The notes: generated by a model not told the origin, from the letters alone. A DNA stretch of 64,000 nt from Mycobacterium helveticum (GCF_007714205.1 NZ_VMQU01000006.1:25369-89368), one strand, 5' to 3'. Shown: positions 20,257 to 32,967, counted from the stretch's first letter. Program-made: numbers and translations.

Positions 20257-21450
20257 TCAGCCGCCCGGTGCGGGCGGCGGCGCCATCCACGGCGGCAGGG
20301 CCGCCGGCGGCGCCATCCACGGCGGCAGAGCCGGCGTCGGCGTCTGTTGGCCGATGCAGATCACCGTGCAGCCCGGCAGCCGGCTCGGCAGCTGCGACTG
20401 GGGCGGGGTCATCCACGGGAACATGGGCTGCTGGCCGGTGGGCTGCTGCCCGCTGAGGTCGATCAGCGGTATGCGCGCCTGCGGGTCGTCGATCCCCAGG
20501 CCGTTGATGTTCATCGGCAGGTCGGGGCCGAGCCCCTCCGGGTGCTCGAGGTGGGCGTCGCCCAGCGGGGGTGGCGGCCCGGTCATCGGAGGCAGGTCGA
20601 CCGGCACCACGCCGGTCGCGTACGCCGACGCCCAGCCCAGCACGTTCTGGGCGTAGGCCGACGAGTTGTTGTAGCGCAGGATCGAGGCCATCACCTGCGA
20701 CGGGTCGCGCAGGTTGAGGCCCCCGCTGCACAGGTACCGCGCCGCGGCCAGTGTCGAGTCGAACAGGTTCTGCGGATCGGCCACGCCGTCGCCGTCCCCG
20801 TCGGAGGCGTACCGGGCCCAGGTGCCGGGCAGGAACTGCATGGGGCCCATCGCGCGGGCGTACGTCACGCGGTTGCCGACGCTGCTCTGGATGATGACCT
20901 CGTTGCCGGGCAGGGTGCCGTCCAGCGCGGGGCCGTAGATCGGCGTGACCGCGGTGCCGCGCGCATCGACGGCGCCGCCGCCCGCGTGGCCGGACTCGAT
21001 GCGCCCGATACCGGCCAGCAGGTTCCAGCTGATGCCGCAATTCGGATCGGAGACGGCCATCTTCTGTTCGGCGTTGCGGTACGCCGACAGCGCCGTCGTC
21101 GGGATGCCCAGCGCACCCGGGGCGTTCACGATCTGCGGTGGCGGTGGCGCCGCCAGCGCGCCCTCGGCGACGTGGAAGACGGTCGGCTCACGGCCGGCGG
21201 CGACGACGGCCGGGCCGGAGTTCGCCGGAACGGCGGGCGAGATCGCGGCCACCGGGGTGATGGCGGTGCCCTTCGGCGGGGGTGGACCCTGCAGCGGCGG
21301 AGCTTCGCCCCCGACCGCGCCCGCGAGTATCAACGGAGTGATGACGGCGACACCGAATGCCGGCGTCCGTGTGAGCCGGCGCGCCCGCTGCCGGACCGCC
21401 GCCGCGGCCGGGCCTCGATTTCGGCGACTCCAGCGTCCCCCAATGCGCAC
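20257..21450 (-). CDS. Secreted/membrane lytic transglycosylase-like protein (Rv1230c-like)
   Basis: The 397-residue protein has a positively charged N-terminus, a signal or anchor helix (about 32-47), a Pro/Ala-rich linker and an SLT-type domain. In that domain, CGISWNLLAGIGRIESGHAGG contains the catalytic Glu, followed by MGPMQFLPGTWARYASDGDGDG and ILRYNNSSAYAQNVLGWASAYA. This matches MltB-like transglycosylases, which cut peptidoglycan glycan strands. The C-terminus is Pro-rich and ends in two PPWMAPP units encoded by a 30-bp DNA repeat (about 20276-20335). GTG start. It should act outside the membrane in wall remodelling. Confidence 0.87.
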   Translation of the reverse strand: MRIGGRWSRRNRGPAAAAVRQRARRLTRTPAFGVAVITPLILAGAVGGEAPPLQGPPPPKGTAITPVAAISPAVPANSGPAVVAAGREPTVFHVAEGALAAPPPPQIVNAPGALGIPTTALSAYRNAEQKMAVSDPNCGISWNLLAGIGRIESGHAGGGAVDARGTAVTPIYGPALDGTLPGNEVIIQSSVGNRVTYARAMGPMQFLPGTWARYASDGDGDGVADPQNLFDSTLAAARYLCSGGLNLRDPSQVMASILRYNNSSAYAQNVLGWASAYATGVVPVDLPPMTGPPPPLGDAHLEHPEGLGPDLPMNINGLGIDDPQARIPLIDLSGQQPTGQQPMFPWMTPPQSQLPSRLPGCTVICIGQQTPTPALPPWMAPPAALPPWMAPPPAPGG

Positions 21451-21575
21451 TCGACCGTCCTAAGCAATGTGACCTGGCCGTGACCGGTTCTTATTAGCTT
21501 CGTGAACCAGATCACCATACATAACTCTTGTGACGGGAGTGGCGCAATGGTCAGTTCCGCTCTCACCCCGAATTC

Positions 21576-22001
21576 TTAAGAGCTGCGGCCCCGACCGTCG
21601 CCGGCGCCGACCGCGTCGGCATCCGCCGCTCCCGGCGCCGGCGCGTCGAGTTTCGCGCGCAGGTCGTCCAGCTCATCACGCAGGTATCCGCGGGTGACGA
21701 CCCCGCGGTCCTCCTCCAGCGCGACCCGGTCCCGGTTCTCCCGCACGGCGGAGCCAGTCGCCCGCGCCGCCGGCGCGCATGGATGCCGAAGACGGCGACG
21801 GCCGAGCCGATCAGCAGGGCGCCGATGCCGATCAAACCCGGCCCGGGCGGCCACCGCGGCCGCGACGTCGCGCAGGCGCGGGCCGGACCGGACCGGTTGC
21901 CTCGCGTATTCGCAGCTCGCCGCGAGGTCGCGTCGATAGGGTGGAAGGGCCGAAGATGGGACATGACGGCGAGCAACGCCGAGGCGGAGGATAATGAGCA
22001 C
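21576..22001 (-). pseudogene. Frame-disrupted small membrane protein (Rv1231c position)
   Basis: Coding character jumps between frames. One frame gives YRRDLAASCEYARQPVRSG and later RENRDRVALEEDRGVVTRGY, ending LRDELDDLRAKLDAPAPG. Between them, at about 21780-21850, that frame is Arg-rich nonsense, while the next frame gives a clean membrane helix (GLIGIGALLIGSAVAVFGIH). All three pieces have GC-rich third positions in their own frame. The simplest reading is one membrane protein with a helix and a charged C-terminal tail, broken by two compensating indels, or by sequencing errors in GC-rich runs. M. tuberculosis has a membrane protein gene (Rv1231c) at this position. Confidence 0.5.
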
Positions 22002-22003
22002 CC

Positions 22004-24909
<2,906 letters not shown>

Positions 24910-24920
<11 letters not shown>

Positions 24921-25749
24921 CCACGGGGACTCGCGGCGCACCGCCGTGTGGGCCGTCATCGACACCATGGTGGTGGTCTACGCGCTCCTTCCGGTGCTGT
25001 GGATCCTGAGCCTGTCGCTGAAGCCGACATCAATGGTCAAGGACGGCAAGCTGATTCCGTCATCGGTGACCCTGGACAACTACCGCGGCATCTTCCGTGG
25101 CGACTTCTTCTCCGCGGCGTTGGTCAATTCCATAGGTATCGGGCTGATCACCACACTGATCGCGGTGCTGCTGGGCGCGATGGCGGCCTACGCGATTGCC
25201 CGGCTGAACTTTCCGGGCAAGCGTCCGCTCGTGGGCGCCACCCTGCTGATCACCATGTTTCCGGCGATCTCGCTGGTCACTCCGCTGTTCAACATCGAGC
25301 GCTTCATCGGCCTGTTCGACACCTGGCCGGGGTTGATCCTCCCGTACATCACGTTCGCCCTGCCGCTTGCCATCTACGCCCTGTCGGCGTTCTTCCGGGA
25401 GATCCCGTGGGACCTGGAGAAGGCCGCCAAGATGGACGGTGCGACGCCGGCGCAGGCGTTGCGGAAGGTGATCGTCCCGCTGGCGGCGCCCGGACTGGTG
25501 ACCGCGGCGATCCTGGTGTTCATCTTCGCCTGGAACGACCTGCTGCTGGCGCTGTCCCTGACCGCGACCAAGGCGGCGATCACCGCACCCGTGGCGATCG
25601 TGAACTTCTCGGGCAGTTCGCAATTCGAGGAGCCAACCGGGTCGATCGCGGCCGGCGCCATCGTGATCACCGTCCCGGTCGTCGTCTTTGTTTTAATCTT
25701 CCAGAGGCGAATTGTCGCCGGTTTGACCTCCGGCGCCGTGAAGGGATGA
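24910..25749 (+). CDS. sugB: Trehalose ABC transporter permease SugB
   Basis: The 279-residue permease has about six membrane helices and the EAA loop [34 protein letters not shown] 24910 is preferred over GTG 24901 and ATG 24904 because GGCGGTGA (24897-24904), close to a full Shine-Dalgarno, ends five bases before it, and the M. tuberculosis protein (274 aa) also starts near this point. Translation is coupled to sugA. Confidence 0.93.
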
Positions 25750-25753
25750 CTCG

Positions 25754-26932
25754 ATGGCCGAGATCGTGCTCGAGCACGTCAGCAAGAGCTACCCCGACGG
25801 CGCGACCGCGGTGCGGGACCTGAGCATCACGATCGCCGACGGCGAATTCCTGATCCTGGTCGGCCCTTCCGGATGCGGCAAGACGACGACACTGAACATG
25901 ATTGCCGGGCTTGAAGACATCTCGTCGGGAGAGCTGCGGATCGGTGGGCAACGGATGAACGAGAAGGCGCCCAAGGACCGCGACATCGCCATGGTGTTCC
26001 AGTCCTATGCGCTGTACCCGCACATGACCGTGCGCCAGAACATCGCGTTCCCGTTGACCCTGGCGAAGATGAAGAAGGGTGAGATCGCCCGGAAGGTCGA
26101 GGAAACGGCCAAAACCCTTGACCTGAGCGAGTTTCTGGACCGCAAACCCGCCCAGCTGTCGGGCGGCCAGCGCCAGCGGGTCGCGATGGGCCGCGCGATC
26201 GTGCGTCATCCCAAGGCGTTTTTGATGGATGAGCCGCTGTCCAACCTGGATGCCAAACTGCGGGTGCAGATGCGCGGTGAGATCGCGCGGCTGCAGAAGA
26301 GGCTCGGCACCACCACCGTCTACGTCACCCACGACCAGACCGAGGCCATGACCCTCGGTGACCGGGTGGTGGTGATGCACGGCGGTGTCGCCCAGCAGAT
26401 CGGCACGCCCGACGAGCTCTACGAGCGCCCCGTCAACCTGTTCGTCGCGGGGTTCATCGGCTCCCCGGCGATGAATTTCTTCCCCGCCAGGCTGACGGCG
26501 TTCGGGCTGACGCTGCCCTTCGGCGAGGTGATGCTCGCCCCGCAGGTCCAGCAGGTGATCGCGCGGCACCCGAAGCCACGCAACGTCATCGTCGGCGTGC
26601 GGCCCGAGCATCTCACCGATGCCGCGCTGATCGACGGCTATCAGCGCATCGGGGCGCTGACCTTCCAGGTGAAGGTCGACTTGGTCGAGTCGCTGGGCGC
26701 CGACAAGTACGTGTATTTCAGCGCGGCGGGTTGTGCCGTGCACTCCCTGCAGCTGGACGAGTTGGCCCAGGATGCGGATTGGCATGAGAACCAGTTCGTG
26801 GCAAGGGTTCCCGGCGAGTCCAAGGCGCGCATCGGACAGTCGGTCGAGTTGGCCTTCGACACCGCGAAACTCGCCGTCTTCGATGCCGACTCCGGGGCCA
26901 ACCTCACCGTCGCTCCCGCCGTGGCGCGATGA
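25754..26932 (+). CDS. sugC: Trehalose ABC transporter ATPase SugC
   Basis: The 392-residue ATPase has Walker A GPSGCGKT (37-44), Q-loop VFQSYALYPHMTV, signature LSGGQRQRVAMGRAIV, Walker B FLMDEPLSNLD and the H-loop VTHDQTEA. A MalK-like C-terminal regulatory domain follows (from about residue 235, GSPAMNFFPARL). All motifs are intact. The stop overlaps the start of a fifth gene by four bases (ATGA, 26929-26932), which as I recall is not the case in M. tuberculosis, where corA follows. Confidence 0.95.
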   Translation: MAEIVLEHVSKSYPDGATAVRDLSITIADGEFLILVGPSGCGKTTTLNMIAGLEDISSGELRIGGQRMNEKAPKDRDIAMVFQSYALYPHMTVRQNIAFPLTLAKMKKGEIARKVEETAKTLDLSEFLDRKPAQLSGGQRQRVAMGRAIVRHPKAFLMDEPLSNLDAKLRVQMRGEIARLQKRLGTTTVYVTHDQTEAMTLGDRVVVMHGGVAQQIGTPDELYERPVNLFVAGFIGSPAMNFFPARLTAFGLTLPFGEVMLAPQVQQVIARHPKPRNVIVGVRPEHLTDAALIDGYQRIGALTFQVKVDLVESLGADKYVYFSAAGCAVHSLQLDELAQDADWHENQFVARVPGESKARIGQSVELAFDTAKLAVFDADSGANLTVAPAVAR

Positions 26933-27525
26933 CGCGGGTGCTGGAGCTGGTGCGCGCGCACCTGCATGCCCATTTCGCCGGCGCCGAGCCCGCCGTTGCA
27001 CGCGTGACGTTTCTGGGCGCCGACCCCGTAGAGGTCCTGAGATTTCGATGTGGGACAAGTGAATTGGTGCACTATGTGACGCTGGGGTGCTCGCGTCGCC
27101 CGATGGGTGATCCGGCGGACGCCTTCGCCGAGCAGGTGCGGGGACCGCGCGCCGAAGTCGTGCTGTGCCTGCGCGATCCCGGGCCGGCCACCGGAATCGC
27201 CCGCAGCTTGGCGGTTCTGGCGGCCACTCCAGCCGTCGAGGGGGTGGTGCTCGCCCCCGACGCGCTGATCGACCTGGGCTCGCCGCTGTGGGCCCGGCCG
27301 TCGGGGAGCGTGTCGTTCACCGCGGCGTTGTTGGGCCGCAGCGACATCGCGGACCTGGCGCTGGGGCCGCCCCGCGACCCCGTGCACTTCCTGTCGGCGA
27401 CCCCCATCACCGCGACCGAGGGGGCCTGGGTGCGCCTGAAAGGCGCGGAGGCCATGCGGCAGGCGTGGCACAACGACGGCGTGGACGTCCGCGACCCGAA
27501 TCGCCGCGCGGCGCAACCTACCTGA
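26929..27525 (+). CDS. Suppressor-of-fused (SUFU)-like domain protein
   Basis: The 198-residue protein is likely a member of the bacterial SUFU-domain family. Supporting segments are SELVHYVTLGCSRRPMGDP (residues about 43-61), followed by an acidic strand AEVVLCLRDPG and an ILxLA-like helix (GIARSLAVLAATPA). Later PRDPVHFLSATPITATEGAWVRLKGAEAM resembles the family's 'plITxxE' region. The start ATG overlaps the sugC stop, so the protein is made with the trehalose importer. No enzymatic motif is visible. The family call is from pattern memory and needs a profile search (PF05076). An accessory role in transport or an unlinked hitchhiker are both possible. Confidence 0.6.
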   Translation: MTRVLELVRAHLHAHFAGAEPAVARVTFLGADPVEVLRFRCGTSELVHYVTLGCSRRPMGDPADAFAEQVRGPRAEVVLCLRDPGPATGIARSLAVLAATPAVEGVVLAPDALIDLGSPLWARPSGSVSFTAALLGRSDIADLALGPPRDPVHFLSATPITATEGAWVRLKGAEAMRQAWHNDGVDVRDPNRRAAQPT

Positions 27526-27527
27526 CG

Positions 27528-28637
27528 TCAGAGCCAGTCCCGCTTGCGGAAGTTGCGGTACAGGAACAAGCAGACCAGGACCATCGCGCTGATCACCGTC
27601 GGGTAGCCCCACTTCTCGTGCAGCTCGGGCATGTTCTGGAAGTTCATGCCGTAGATCCCGGCGACCATGGTGGGCACCGCGACGATGCCGGCCCAGGCCG
27701 AGATCTTGCGCATGTCGCTGTTCTGCTGCATGCCCACGCGGGCCAGCGCCGCCTGCACCAGCGAGTTGAGCATGTCGTCGTAGCTGCTGATCTGGTCCGC
27801 GGCCTCGGTCTGGTGGTCGGCGACGTCACGCAGGTAGCGCCGCACCTCCTTGGAGATCAGGTCCTTGTTCTCGGTCTGGATCCGCTGGAACGCGGTGGAC
27901 AGCGGGCTCACGCATCGGCGCAGCTCGACGACCTCGCGCTTGAGCAGATAGATCGGCTCGACGTCCAGCGCGCGGCCCGGGGAGAACGCGACCTCTTCGA
28001 TGGCGTCGATGTCGGCCTCCATCAAATGGGTCACGGCCAGGTAGTGGTCCACCACGTAGTCGGAGATGGCGTGCATCACCGCATAGGGCCCCAACCGCAG
28101 ATGCTCGGGATCGGCATCCATCCGCGCGCGCACGTCGGCCAGTCCGCCGTGCTCGCCGTGGCGGACCGTGACGACGAATTGCTTCCCGACGAAGATCATG
28201 ATCTCGCCGGTTTCGACGATCTGCCGGGCCAGCGCGACCGACTCGTGCGGCACGTAGTTCACCGTCTTGAGCACGAGGAACAGCGTCTCGTCGTAGCGCT
28301 CCAGCTTGGGCCGCTGGTGGGCGTGCACCGCATCCTCGACCGCCAGCGGGTGCAGGCCGAACACGTCGGCCACCTCCTGCATGTGCGCGACGTCCGGTTC
28401 GTGCAACCCGACCCAGGCGAAGGCCTCGTGGCCGAGCACCCCGAGCTCGCGCACCTTGTCCAGCGCGGCCGCGTAACCGTACGTGCCGGGCAGCCGCCGG
28501 CCCTCGACGTACACGCCGCAGTCCACCAGAGGCTGGGCCTGGCCGGCGACGGGATGAACGTGATGCTGGTAGACCCGGGGCGCAGGCTTGGCGACCGGCC
28601 TGAGCGCCTCGGGCAGTGCCTCGAATCCCTGGAACAC
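27528..28637 (-). CDS. corA: Magnesium/cobalt transport protein CorA
   Basis: The 369-residue protein has a long cytoplasmic alpha/beta domain and helix bundle, then the two C-terminal membrane helices. The CorA signature GMN is at about residues 330-332 ([11 protein letters not shown]) at the end of the first helix. The last residues RNFRKRDWL give the basic cytoplasmic end. It forms a pentameric Mg2+ channel. It converges on the SUFU-like gene with 2 bp between the stops and is divergent from mdh. Confidence 0.95.
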   Translation of the reverse strand: MFQGFEALPEALRPVAKPAPRVYQHHVHPVAGQAQPLVDCGVYVEGRRLPGTYGYAAALDKVRELGVLGHEAFAWVGLHEPDVAHMQEVADVFGLHPLAVEDAVHAHQRPKLERYDETLFLVLKTVNYVPHESVALARQIVETGEIMIFVGKQFVVTVRHGEHGGLADVRARMDADPEHLRLGPYAVMHAISDYVVDHYLAVTHLMEADIDAIEEVAFSPGRALDVEPIYLLKREVVELRRCVSPLSTAFQRIQTENKDLISKEVRRYLRDVADHQTEAADQISSYDDMLNSLVQAALARVGMQQNSDMRKISAWAGIVAVPTMVAGIYGMNFQNMPELHEKWGYPTVISAMVLVCLFLYRNFRKRDWL

Positions 28638-28803
28638 GTCGACCTCCGATCGCAGCGCAGGTCTGACCGGTGGTGCCCAATGCTACGCGTGTTCCCGCTC
28701 GTCGGCGCGACATCCGGGTGCGGGGGACGGGCGCCGGGCACGGTGCGATAGTTTCGACCCGAAACCCGAACCGCACGACCTTCTCCACAAGGAGCAAACC
28801 GAC

Positions 28804-29793
28804 GTGAGCGCAAGTCCCCTCAAGGTCGCCGTCACCGGCGCCGCCGGCCAGATCGGCTACAGCCTGTTGTTCCGCCTGGCCAGTGGCTCGCTGCTGGGGC
28901 CCGACCGCCCGATCGAGCTGCGCCTGCTCGAGATCGAGCCCGCGCTGAAGGCGCTCGAGGGCGTCGTGATGGAACTCGACGACTGCGCTTTCCCGCTGCT
29001 GGCGGGCATCGAAACCGGTTCGGACGCCAACAAGATCTTCGACGGCGCGAACCTGGCCCTGCTGGTCGGCGCCCGCCCGCGCGGGCCGGGCATGGAGCGC
29101 AGCGACCTGCTCGAGGCCAACGGCGCGATCTTCACCGCGCAGGGCAAGGCGCTGAACTCGGTTGCGGCCGAAGACATTCGCGTCCTGACCACCGGAAACC
29201 CGGCCAACACCAATGGCCTGATCGCGATGAGCAACGCCCCGGACATCCCGCGCGAGCGGTTCACCGCGCTGACCCGGCTCGACCACAACCGGGCGCTGAC
29301 GCAGCTGGCCAAGAAGACCGGCGTGGCGGTCACCGACATCAAGAAGATGACGATCTGGGGCAACCACTCGGCCACCCAGTACCCCGATGTGTTCCATGCC
29401 GAGATCAACGGCAAGAACGCGGCCGAGGTCGTGGGCGACCAGGCCTGGATCGAGAACGACTTCATCCCGACCGTCGCCAAGCGCGGCGCGGCCGTCATCG
29501 ACGCCCGCGGCGCCTCCTCGGCCGCGTCGGCGGCGTCGGCCACCGTCGATGCCGCCCGCGACTGGCTGCTGGGCTCGCCCGCGGGCGACTGGGTCTCGAT
29601 GTCGGTCATCTCCGACGGTTCCTACGGCGTGCCGGAGGGCCTGATGTCGTCGTTCCCGGTGACCACCAAGAACGGCAACTGGTCGATCGTCACCGGCCTC
29701 GAGATCGACGACTTCTCCCGTGCCCGCATCGACAAGACGACCGCGGAACTGGCCGACGAGCGCACGGCGGTCACGGAGCTGGGCCTGATCTGA
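28804..29793 (+). CDS. mdh: Malate dehydrogenase
   Basis: Mdh interconverts malate and oxaloacetate with NAD(H). The 329-residue protein has the nucleotide loop [16 protein letters not shown] (residues 10-25), the substrate-binding Arg loop [14 protein letters not shown], the Asp-Arg pair (LTRLDHNR) and the catalytic His in [15 protein letters not shown] 28804 with AAGGAG upstream gives the same length as M. tuberculosis Mdh. The next gene is a malic enzyme in the same direction. Confidence 0.96.
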   Translation: MSASPLKVAVTGAAGQIGYSLLFRLASGSLLGPDRPIELRLLEIEPALKALEGVVMELDDCAFPLLAGIETGSDANKIFDGANLALLVGARPRGPGMERSDLLEANGAIFTAQGKALNSVAAEDIRVLTTGNPANTNGLIAMSNAPDIPRERFTALTRLDHNRALTQLAKKTGVAVTDIKKMTIWGNHSATQYPDVFHAEINGKNAAEVVGDQAWIENDFIPTVAKRGAAVIDARGASSAASAASATVDAARDWLLGSPAGDWVSMSVISDGSYGVPEGLMSSFPVTTKNGNWSIVTGLEIDDFSRARIDKTTAELADERTAVTELGLI

Positions 29794-29810
29794 CGCCGGC
29801 CAGCGAGGCG

Positions 29811-29831
29811 CCGATTAGGTCTACTAATCGG
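29811..29831. promoter_or_regulatory. Perfect inverted repeat upstream of the malic enzyme gene
   Basis: CCGATTAG and CTAATCGG are perfect complements separated by GTCTA, in the 58-bp gap between mdh and the malic enzyme, 20 bp before its GTG. It is AT-richer than its surroundings and has no T-run after it. An operator for a dimeric regulator is more likely than a terminator. No regulator gene is adjacent. Confidence 0.55.
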
Positions 29832-29851
29832 TAATTCAGTACCCTGGGCCC

Positions 29852-31033
29852 GTGCCGCAACACGAGCATTCCCCGATCGTCATCCACGACGAGGAGATTT
29901 TCGAGGCGCACGCGGGCGGAAAGCTTTCCGTGGCGCTGAACGCCCCGCTGGACACCCAGCGCGCCCTGTCGATCGCCTACACCCCGGGGGTGGCGCAGGT
30001 CAGCCGGGCGATCGCGACCGATCACACGCTGGCCGCGCGCTACACGTGGGCGAACCGGCTGGTGGCGGTGGTCAGCGACGGCAGCGCGGTGCTCGGCCTG
30101 GGCGACATCGGGCCCGCGGCGTCGCTGCCGGTGATGGAAGGCAAGTGCGCGCTGTTCCAGGCGTACGGCGGCCTCAACGCCATCCCGGTCGTGCTGGACA
30201 CCAAGGATCCCGACGAGATCGTCGACATCCTGGTGCGGTTGCGCCCGACGTTCGGCGCGGTCAACCTCGAGGACATCTCCGCGCCGCGCTGCTTCGACAT
30301 CGAGCGGCGGCTGGTCGAGGCGCTGGACTGCCCGGTGATGCACGACGACCAGCACGGCACCGCGATCGTCGTGCTGGCCGCCCTGATGGGCGCCACCAAG
30401 CTGCTCGGTCGCGACATGTCCTCGCTGCGGGTCGCGGTCTCCGGAGCGGGTGCCGCGGGCGTCGCGTGCACGAATCTGCTGATGGCGATGGGGGTGTCGG
30501 ACATCACCGTGCTGGATTCGCGCGGCATCCTGCACACCGGGCGCGACGACATGAACAGCGTCAAGGTCGGCCTGGCCCGGCGCACCAACCCCGACGGCCT
30601 GACCGGGGGCATGGTCGAGGCCCTGGCCGGCGCGGACGTGTTCCTCGGGGTGTCGGGCGGTCTCATCCCCGAGGAGCTGATCGCCACCATGGCGCCCGAC
30701 GGGATCGTGTTCGCGCTGTCCAACCCCGACCCGGAGATTCATCCCGACGTCGCGGCCAGGCACGCGGCGGTGGTGGCCACCGGGCGCAGCGACTTCCCGA
30801 ACCAGATCAACAACGTGCTGGCTTTCCCCGGGGTGTTTCGCGGCGCGCTGGACGCCAAGGCCTCCCGGATCACCGAGAAGATGATGGTCGCCGCCGCCGA
30901 GGCGATCTTCTCCGTGGTCAGCGACGACCTGGCCACGGACCGGATCGTCCCGAGCCCCCTGGACCTGCGCGTCGGGGACGCGGTGGCCAAGGCGGTGGCC
31001 ATCGCCGCGGACACGGCGATCTCCACGGGGTGA
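29852..31033 (+). CDS. NAD(P)-dependent malic enzyme, short bacterial type
   Basis: The 393-residue enzyme decarboxylates malate to pyruvate. It shows the malic N-domain (SIAYTPGVAQVSRAI, VSDGSAVLGLGDIGPAASLPVMEGK with the catalytic Lys), the metal site (NLEDISAPRCF, MHDDQHGTA) and the NAD-binding domain (VAVSGAGAAGVACTNLL). The short length (about 390 aa) is that of the maeB/ytsJ malic-domain type. M. tuberculosis Mez is the longer ~550-aa form and is encoded elsewhere, so this gene looks like an extra. Its stop overlaps the lpqZ start by four bases. Confidence 0.93.
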   Translation: MPQHEHSPIVIHDEEIFEAHAGGKLSVALNAPLDTQRALSIAYTPGVAQVSRAIATDHTLAARYTWANRLVAVVSDGSAVLGLGDIGPAASLPVMEGKCALFQAYGGLNAIPVVLDTKDPDEIVDILVRLRPTFGAVNLEDISAPRCFDIERRLVEALDCPVMHDDQHGTAIVVLAALMGATKLLGRDMSSLRVAVSGAGAAGVACTNLLMAMGVSDITVLDSRGILHTGRDDMNSVKVGLARRTNPDGLTGGMVEALAGADVFLGVSGGLIPEELIATMAPDGIVFALSNPDPEIHPDVAARHAAVVATGRSDFPNQINNVLAFPGVFRGALDAKASRITEKMMVAAAEAIFSVVSDDLATDRIVPSPLDLRVGDAVAKAVAIAADTAISTG

Positions 31034-31893
31034 GGATCGGCAGGCCGGCCGCGCTGCTGCTCGCCGCCGCGCTGACGGTCGCCGGCTGCGGGGGCGACGA
31101 CCACCGCGCCGCTGCTCTGGTCGTCGGGTCCCGCCCCGACTCCGAATCCACGCTGCTGGCCGCCGTCTACGTGGCGGCGTTGCGGTCCTACGGTTTCGGG
31201 GCCCAGGGGGCCCAGACCACCGCCGACCCGATGGCGCAACTGGACTCCGGCCGGTTCACCGTCGTCCCCGCGTTCACCGGTCGGACGCTGCAGGCCTTGC
31301 AGCCGGGCACCACGGTGCTCTCCGACAAGCAGGTCTACCGGGCCCTGGTCGCCGCCCTGCCCGAGGGCATCGCCGCGGGCGACTACGCGACGGCCGCCGA
31401 GGACAAACCCGTCGTGCTGGTCACCGGGACCACCGCGCGGGCCTGGGGCGGCAGCGACACCGGCGCCGACCTGAGCGCGCTGCCCCAGCACTGCGACGGG
31501 CTCGTCCTCGGGGCCGTCTCCGGGCGGCGCACGCCCCCGTCGGTCGGCTCGTGCAAGCTTTCGGCCCCGCGCGAATTCCCGGACGACGCAACGATGTTCG
31601 CGGCGCTGCGGGACGCGAGGCTGACGGCGGCGTGGGCCACCACCGCCGATCCGGGCATTCCCGCCGACCTGGTCGCGCTGGCCGACGGCAAGCCCGCGCT
31701 GATCCGCGCCGAGAACGTCGTGCCGCTGTATCGACGCAACGCGCTGAGCGATCGCCAGCTGCTGGCGGTCAACGAAGTGGCCGGCGTGCTGGACACCGCG
31801 GCGCTGGCCGGGATGCGCCGCCAGGTGGCCGGCGGTGCCGATCCGCAGGCCGTGGCCGGGGGATGGCTGGCCGAACATCCGCTGGGCCGCTGA
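31030..31893 (+). CDS. lpqZ: Lipoprotein LpqZ, glycine-betaine/choline-type solute-binding protein
   Basis: The 287-residue protein begins with a signal helix and the lipobox TVAGC (acylated Cys near residue 20). It is followed by an OpuAC/OsmF-like fold: LVVGSRPDSESTLLAAVYVAALRSYGF and the duplicated lobe TAAWATTADPGIPADLVALADGKP. Such lipoproteins bind quaternary amines for ABC import, but no ABC permease or ATPase lies beside it. GTG 31030 overlaps the malic enzyme stop (GTGA). Confidence 0.88.
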   Translation: MRIGRPAALLLAAALTVAGCGGDDHRAAALVVGSRPDSESTLLAAVYVAALRSYGFGAQGAQTTADPMAQLDSGRFTVVPAFTGRTLQALQPGTTVLSDKQVYRALVAALPEGIAAGDYATAAEDKPVVLVTGTTARAWGGSDTGADLSALPQHCDGLVLGAVSGRRTPPSVGSCKLSAPREFPDDATMFAALRDARLTAAWATTADPGIPADLVALADGKPALIRAENVVPLYRRNALSDRQLLAVNEVAGVLDTAALAGMRRQVAGGADPQAVAGGWLAEHPLGR

Positions 31894-31950
31894 GCCGCGG
31901 CCCCGGATCGGGCGCTGCGAGCGCAATCTCGGCGCCGACGGGCGGGCCGG

Positions 31951-32781
31951 TCAGTGCCCGGGCGGGAGCACCCGGCGCAGCACCGGGCTGAACAGCCGCT
32001 GGTAGCCCGACCCGGTGAGCCGCACCAGGATGTCGAGCACCTTGGCGTCGTTGCCGACGAGCACCCGGGCCTGGTTCTTGCGCACCGCGTCCAGGATGAC
32101 CTCGGCGGCACGCTGCGGGCTGGTCCGTGCCAACCGCGTGTCGAACGCCTTGGCCAGTTCGTCGCGGTCGACCCCCTCGACGGCGGTGGCGTTGCGCGCG
32201 ATCGCGGTCTTGATGCCGCCAGGATGCACCGTGGTCACGCCCACCGGGTGACCGGCCAGGATCATCTCCTGGCGCAGCGCCTCGGTGAAGCCGCGGACGG
32301 CGAACTTCGCCGAGTTGTACGCGGCCTGACCCGGCACCGCGAACAGCCCGAACACGCTCGAGATGTTGATGACGTGCCCGTCGCCGGAGGCGATCAGGTG
32401 CGGGAGGAACGCCTTGGTGCCGTTGACCACGCCCCAGAAGTCGACGTCCATCACCCGCTCGATGTCCTTGAACTGGCTGACCTCGATATCGCCGGTGAAC
32501 GCGATGCCCGCGTTGTTGTAGATCTGGTTGACCTTGCCGAAGTGCGCGGCGACGGCGTCGGCGTAGGCCAGAAACGCCTCCCGCTCGGTCACGTCCAGGC
32601 GGTCCACCTTGACCGGGGCGCCGATCGCCTTCACCCGCTCCTCGGTCTGCGCGAGTCCCTCGGTGTCGACGTCGCAGATCGCCAGCTTGGCACCCGAGCG
32701 AGCCAGCTCGACGGCCAGCGCCTGCCCGATGCCCGAACCCGCGCCGGTGACCACGGCGACCTTCCAGACGAAACCCTCCAT
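31951..32781 (-). CDS. Short-chain dehydrogenase/reductase (Rv1245c-like)
   Basis: The 276-residue protein is a classical SDR: nucleotide motif TGAGSGIG (residues 13-20), Asp in CDVD (NAD preference likely), YNNAGIAF, catalytic Ser in NISSVFG and the YNSAK pair. A hydrophobic C-terminal end (KVLDILVRLTGSGYQRLFSPVLRR) is typical of mycobacterial SDRs acting on lipids or steroids. Substrate unknown. The neighbours are lpqZ (convergent) and a PE gene. Confidence 0.92.
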   Translation of the reverse strand: MEGFVWKVAVVTGAGSGIGQALAVELARSGAKLAICDVDTEGLAQTEERVKAIGAPVKVDRLDVTEREAFLAYADAVAAHFGKVNQIYNNAGIAFTGDIEVSQFKDIERVMDVDFWGVVNGTKAFLPHLIASGDGHVINISSVFGLFAVPGQAAYNSAKFAVRGFTEALRQEMILAGHPVGVTTVHPGGIKTAIARNATAVEGVDRDELAKAFDTRLARTSPQRAAEVILDAVRKNQARVLVGNDAKVLDILVRLTGSGYQRLFSPVLRRVLPPGH

Positions 32782-32967
32782 GCACGCTCCTTGCGACGGT
32801 TGCCGTCGAGGTTAGTCGGTACCGGCGGCTCCCCTGCGCGCGGATTCGAACTCGGCGCGATGGGCGCCCGGGCGGGCCGTCACGGAGGCTGCGGCGAGCG
32901 TCGCCGGACCAACGTGAGGCACGCCAGTTTGGCGGCAAAGCCGGAACGCTCACGCGCCCCGGTCCGA

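Noticed and set aside
32850..32875. GGATTCGAACTC-like sequence resembling a tRNA T-arm on the minus strand
   Set aside because: No anticodon arm, D-arm or acceptor stem can be folded around it.
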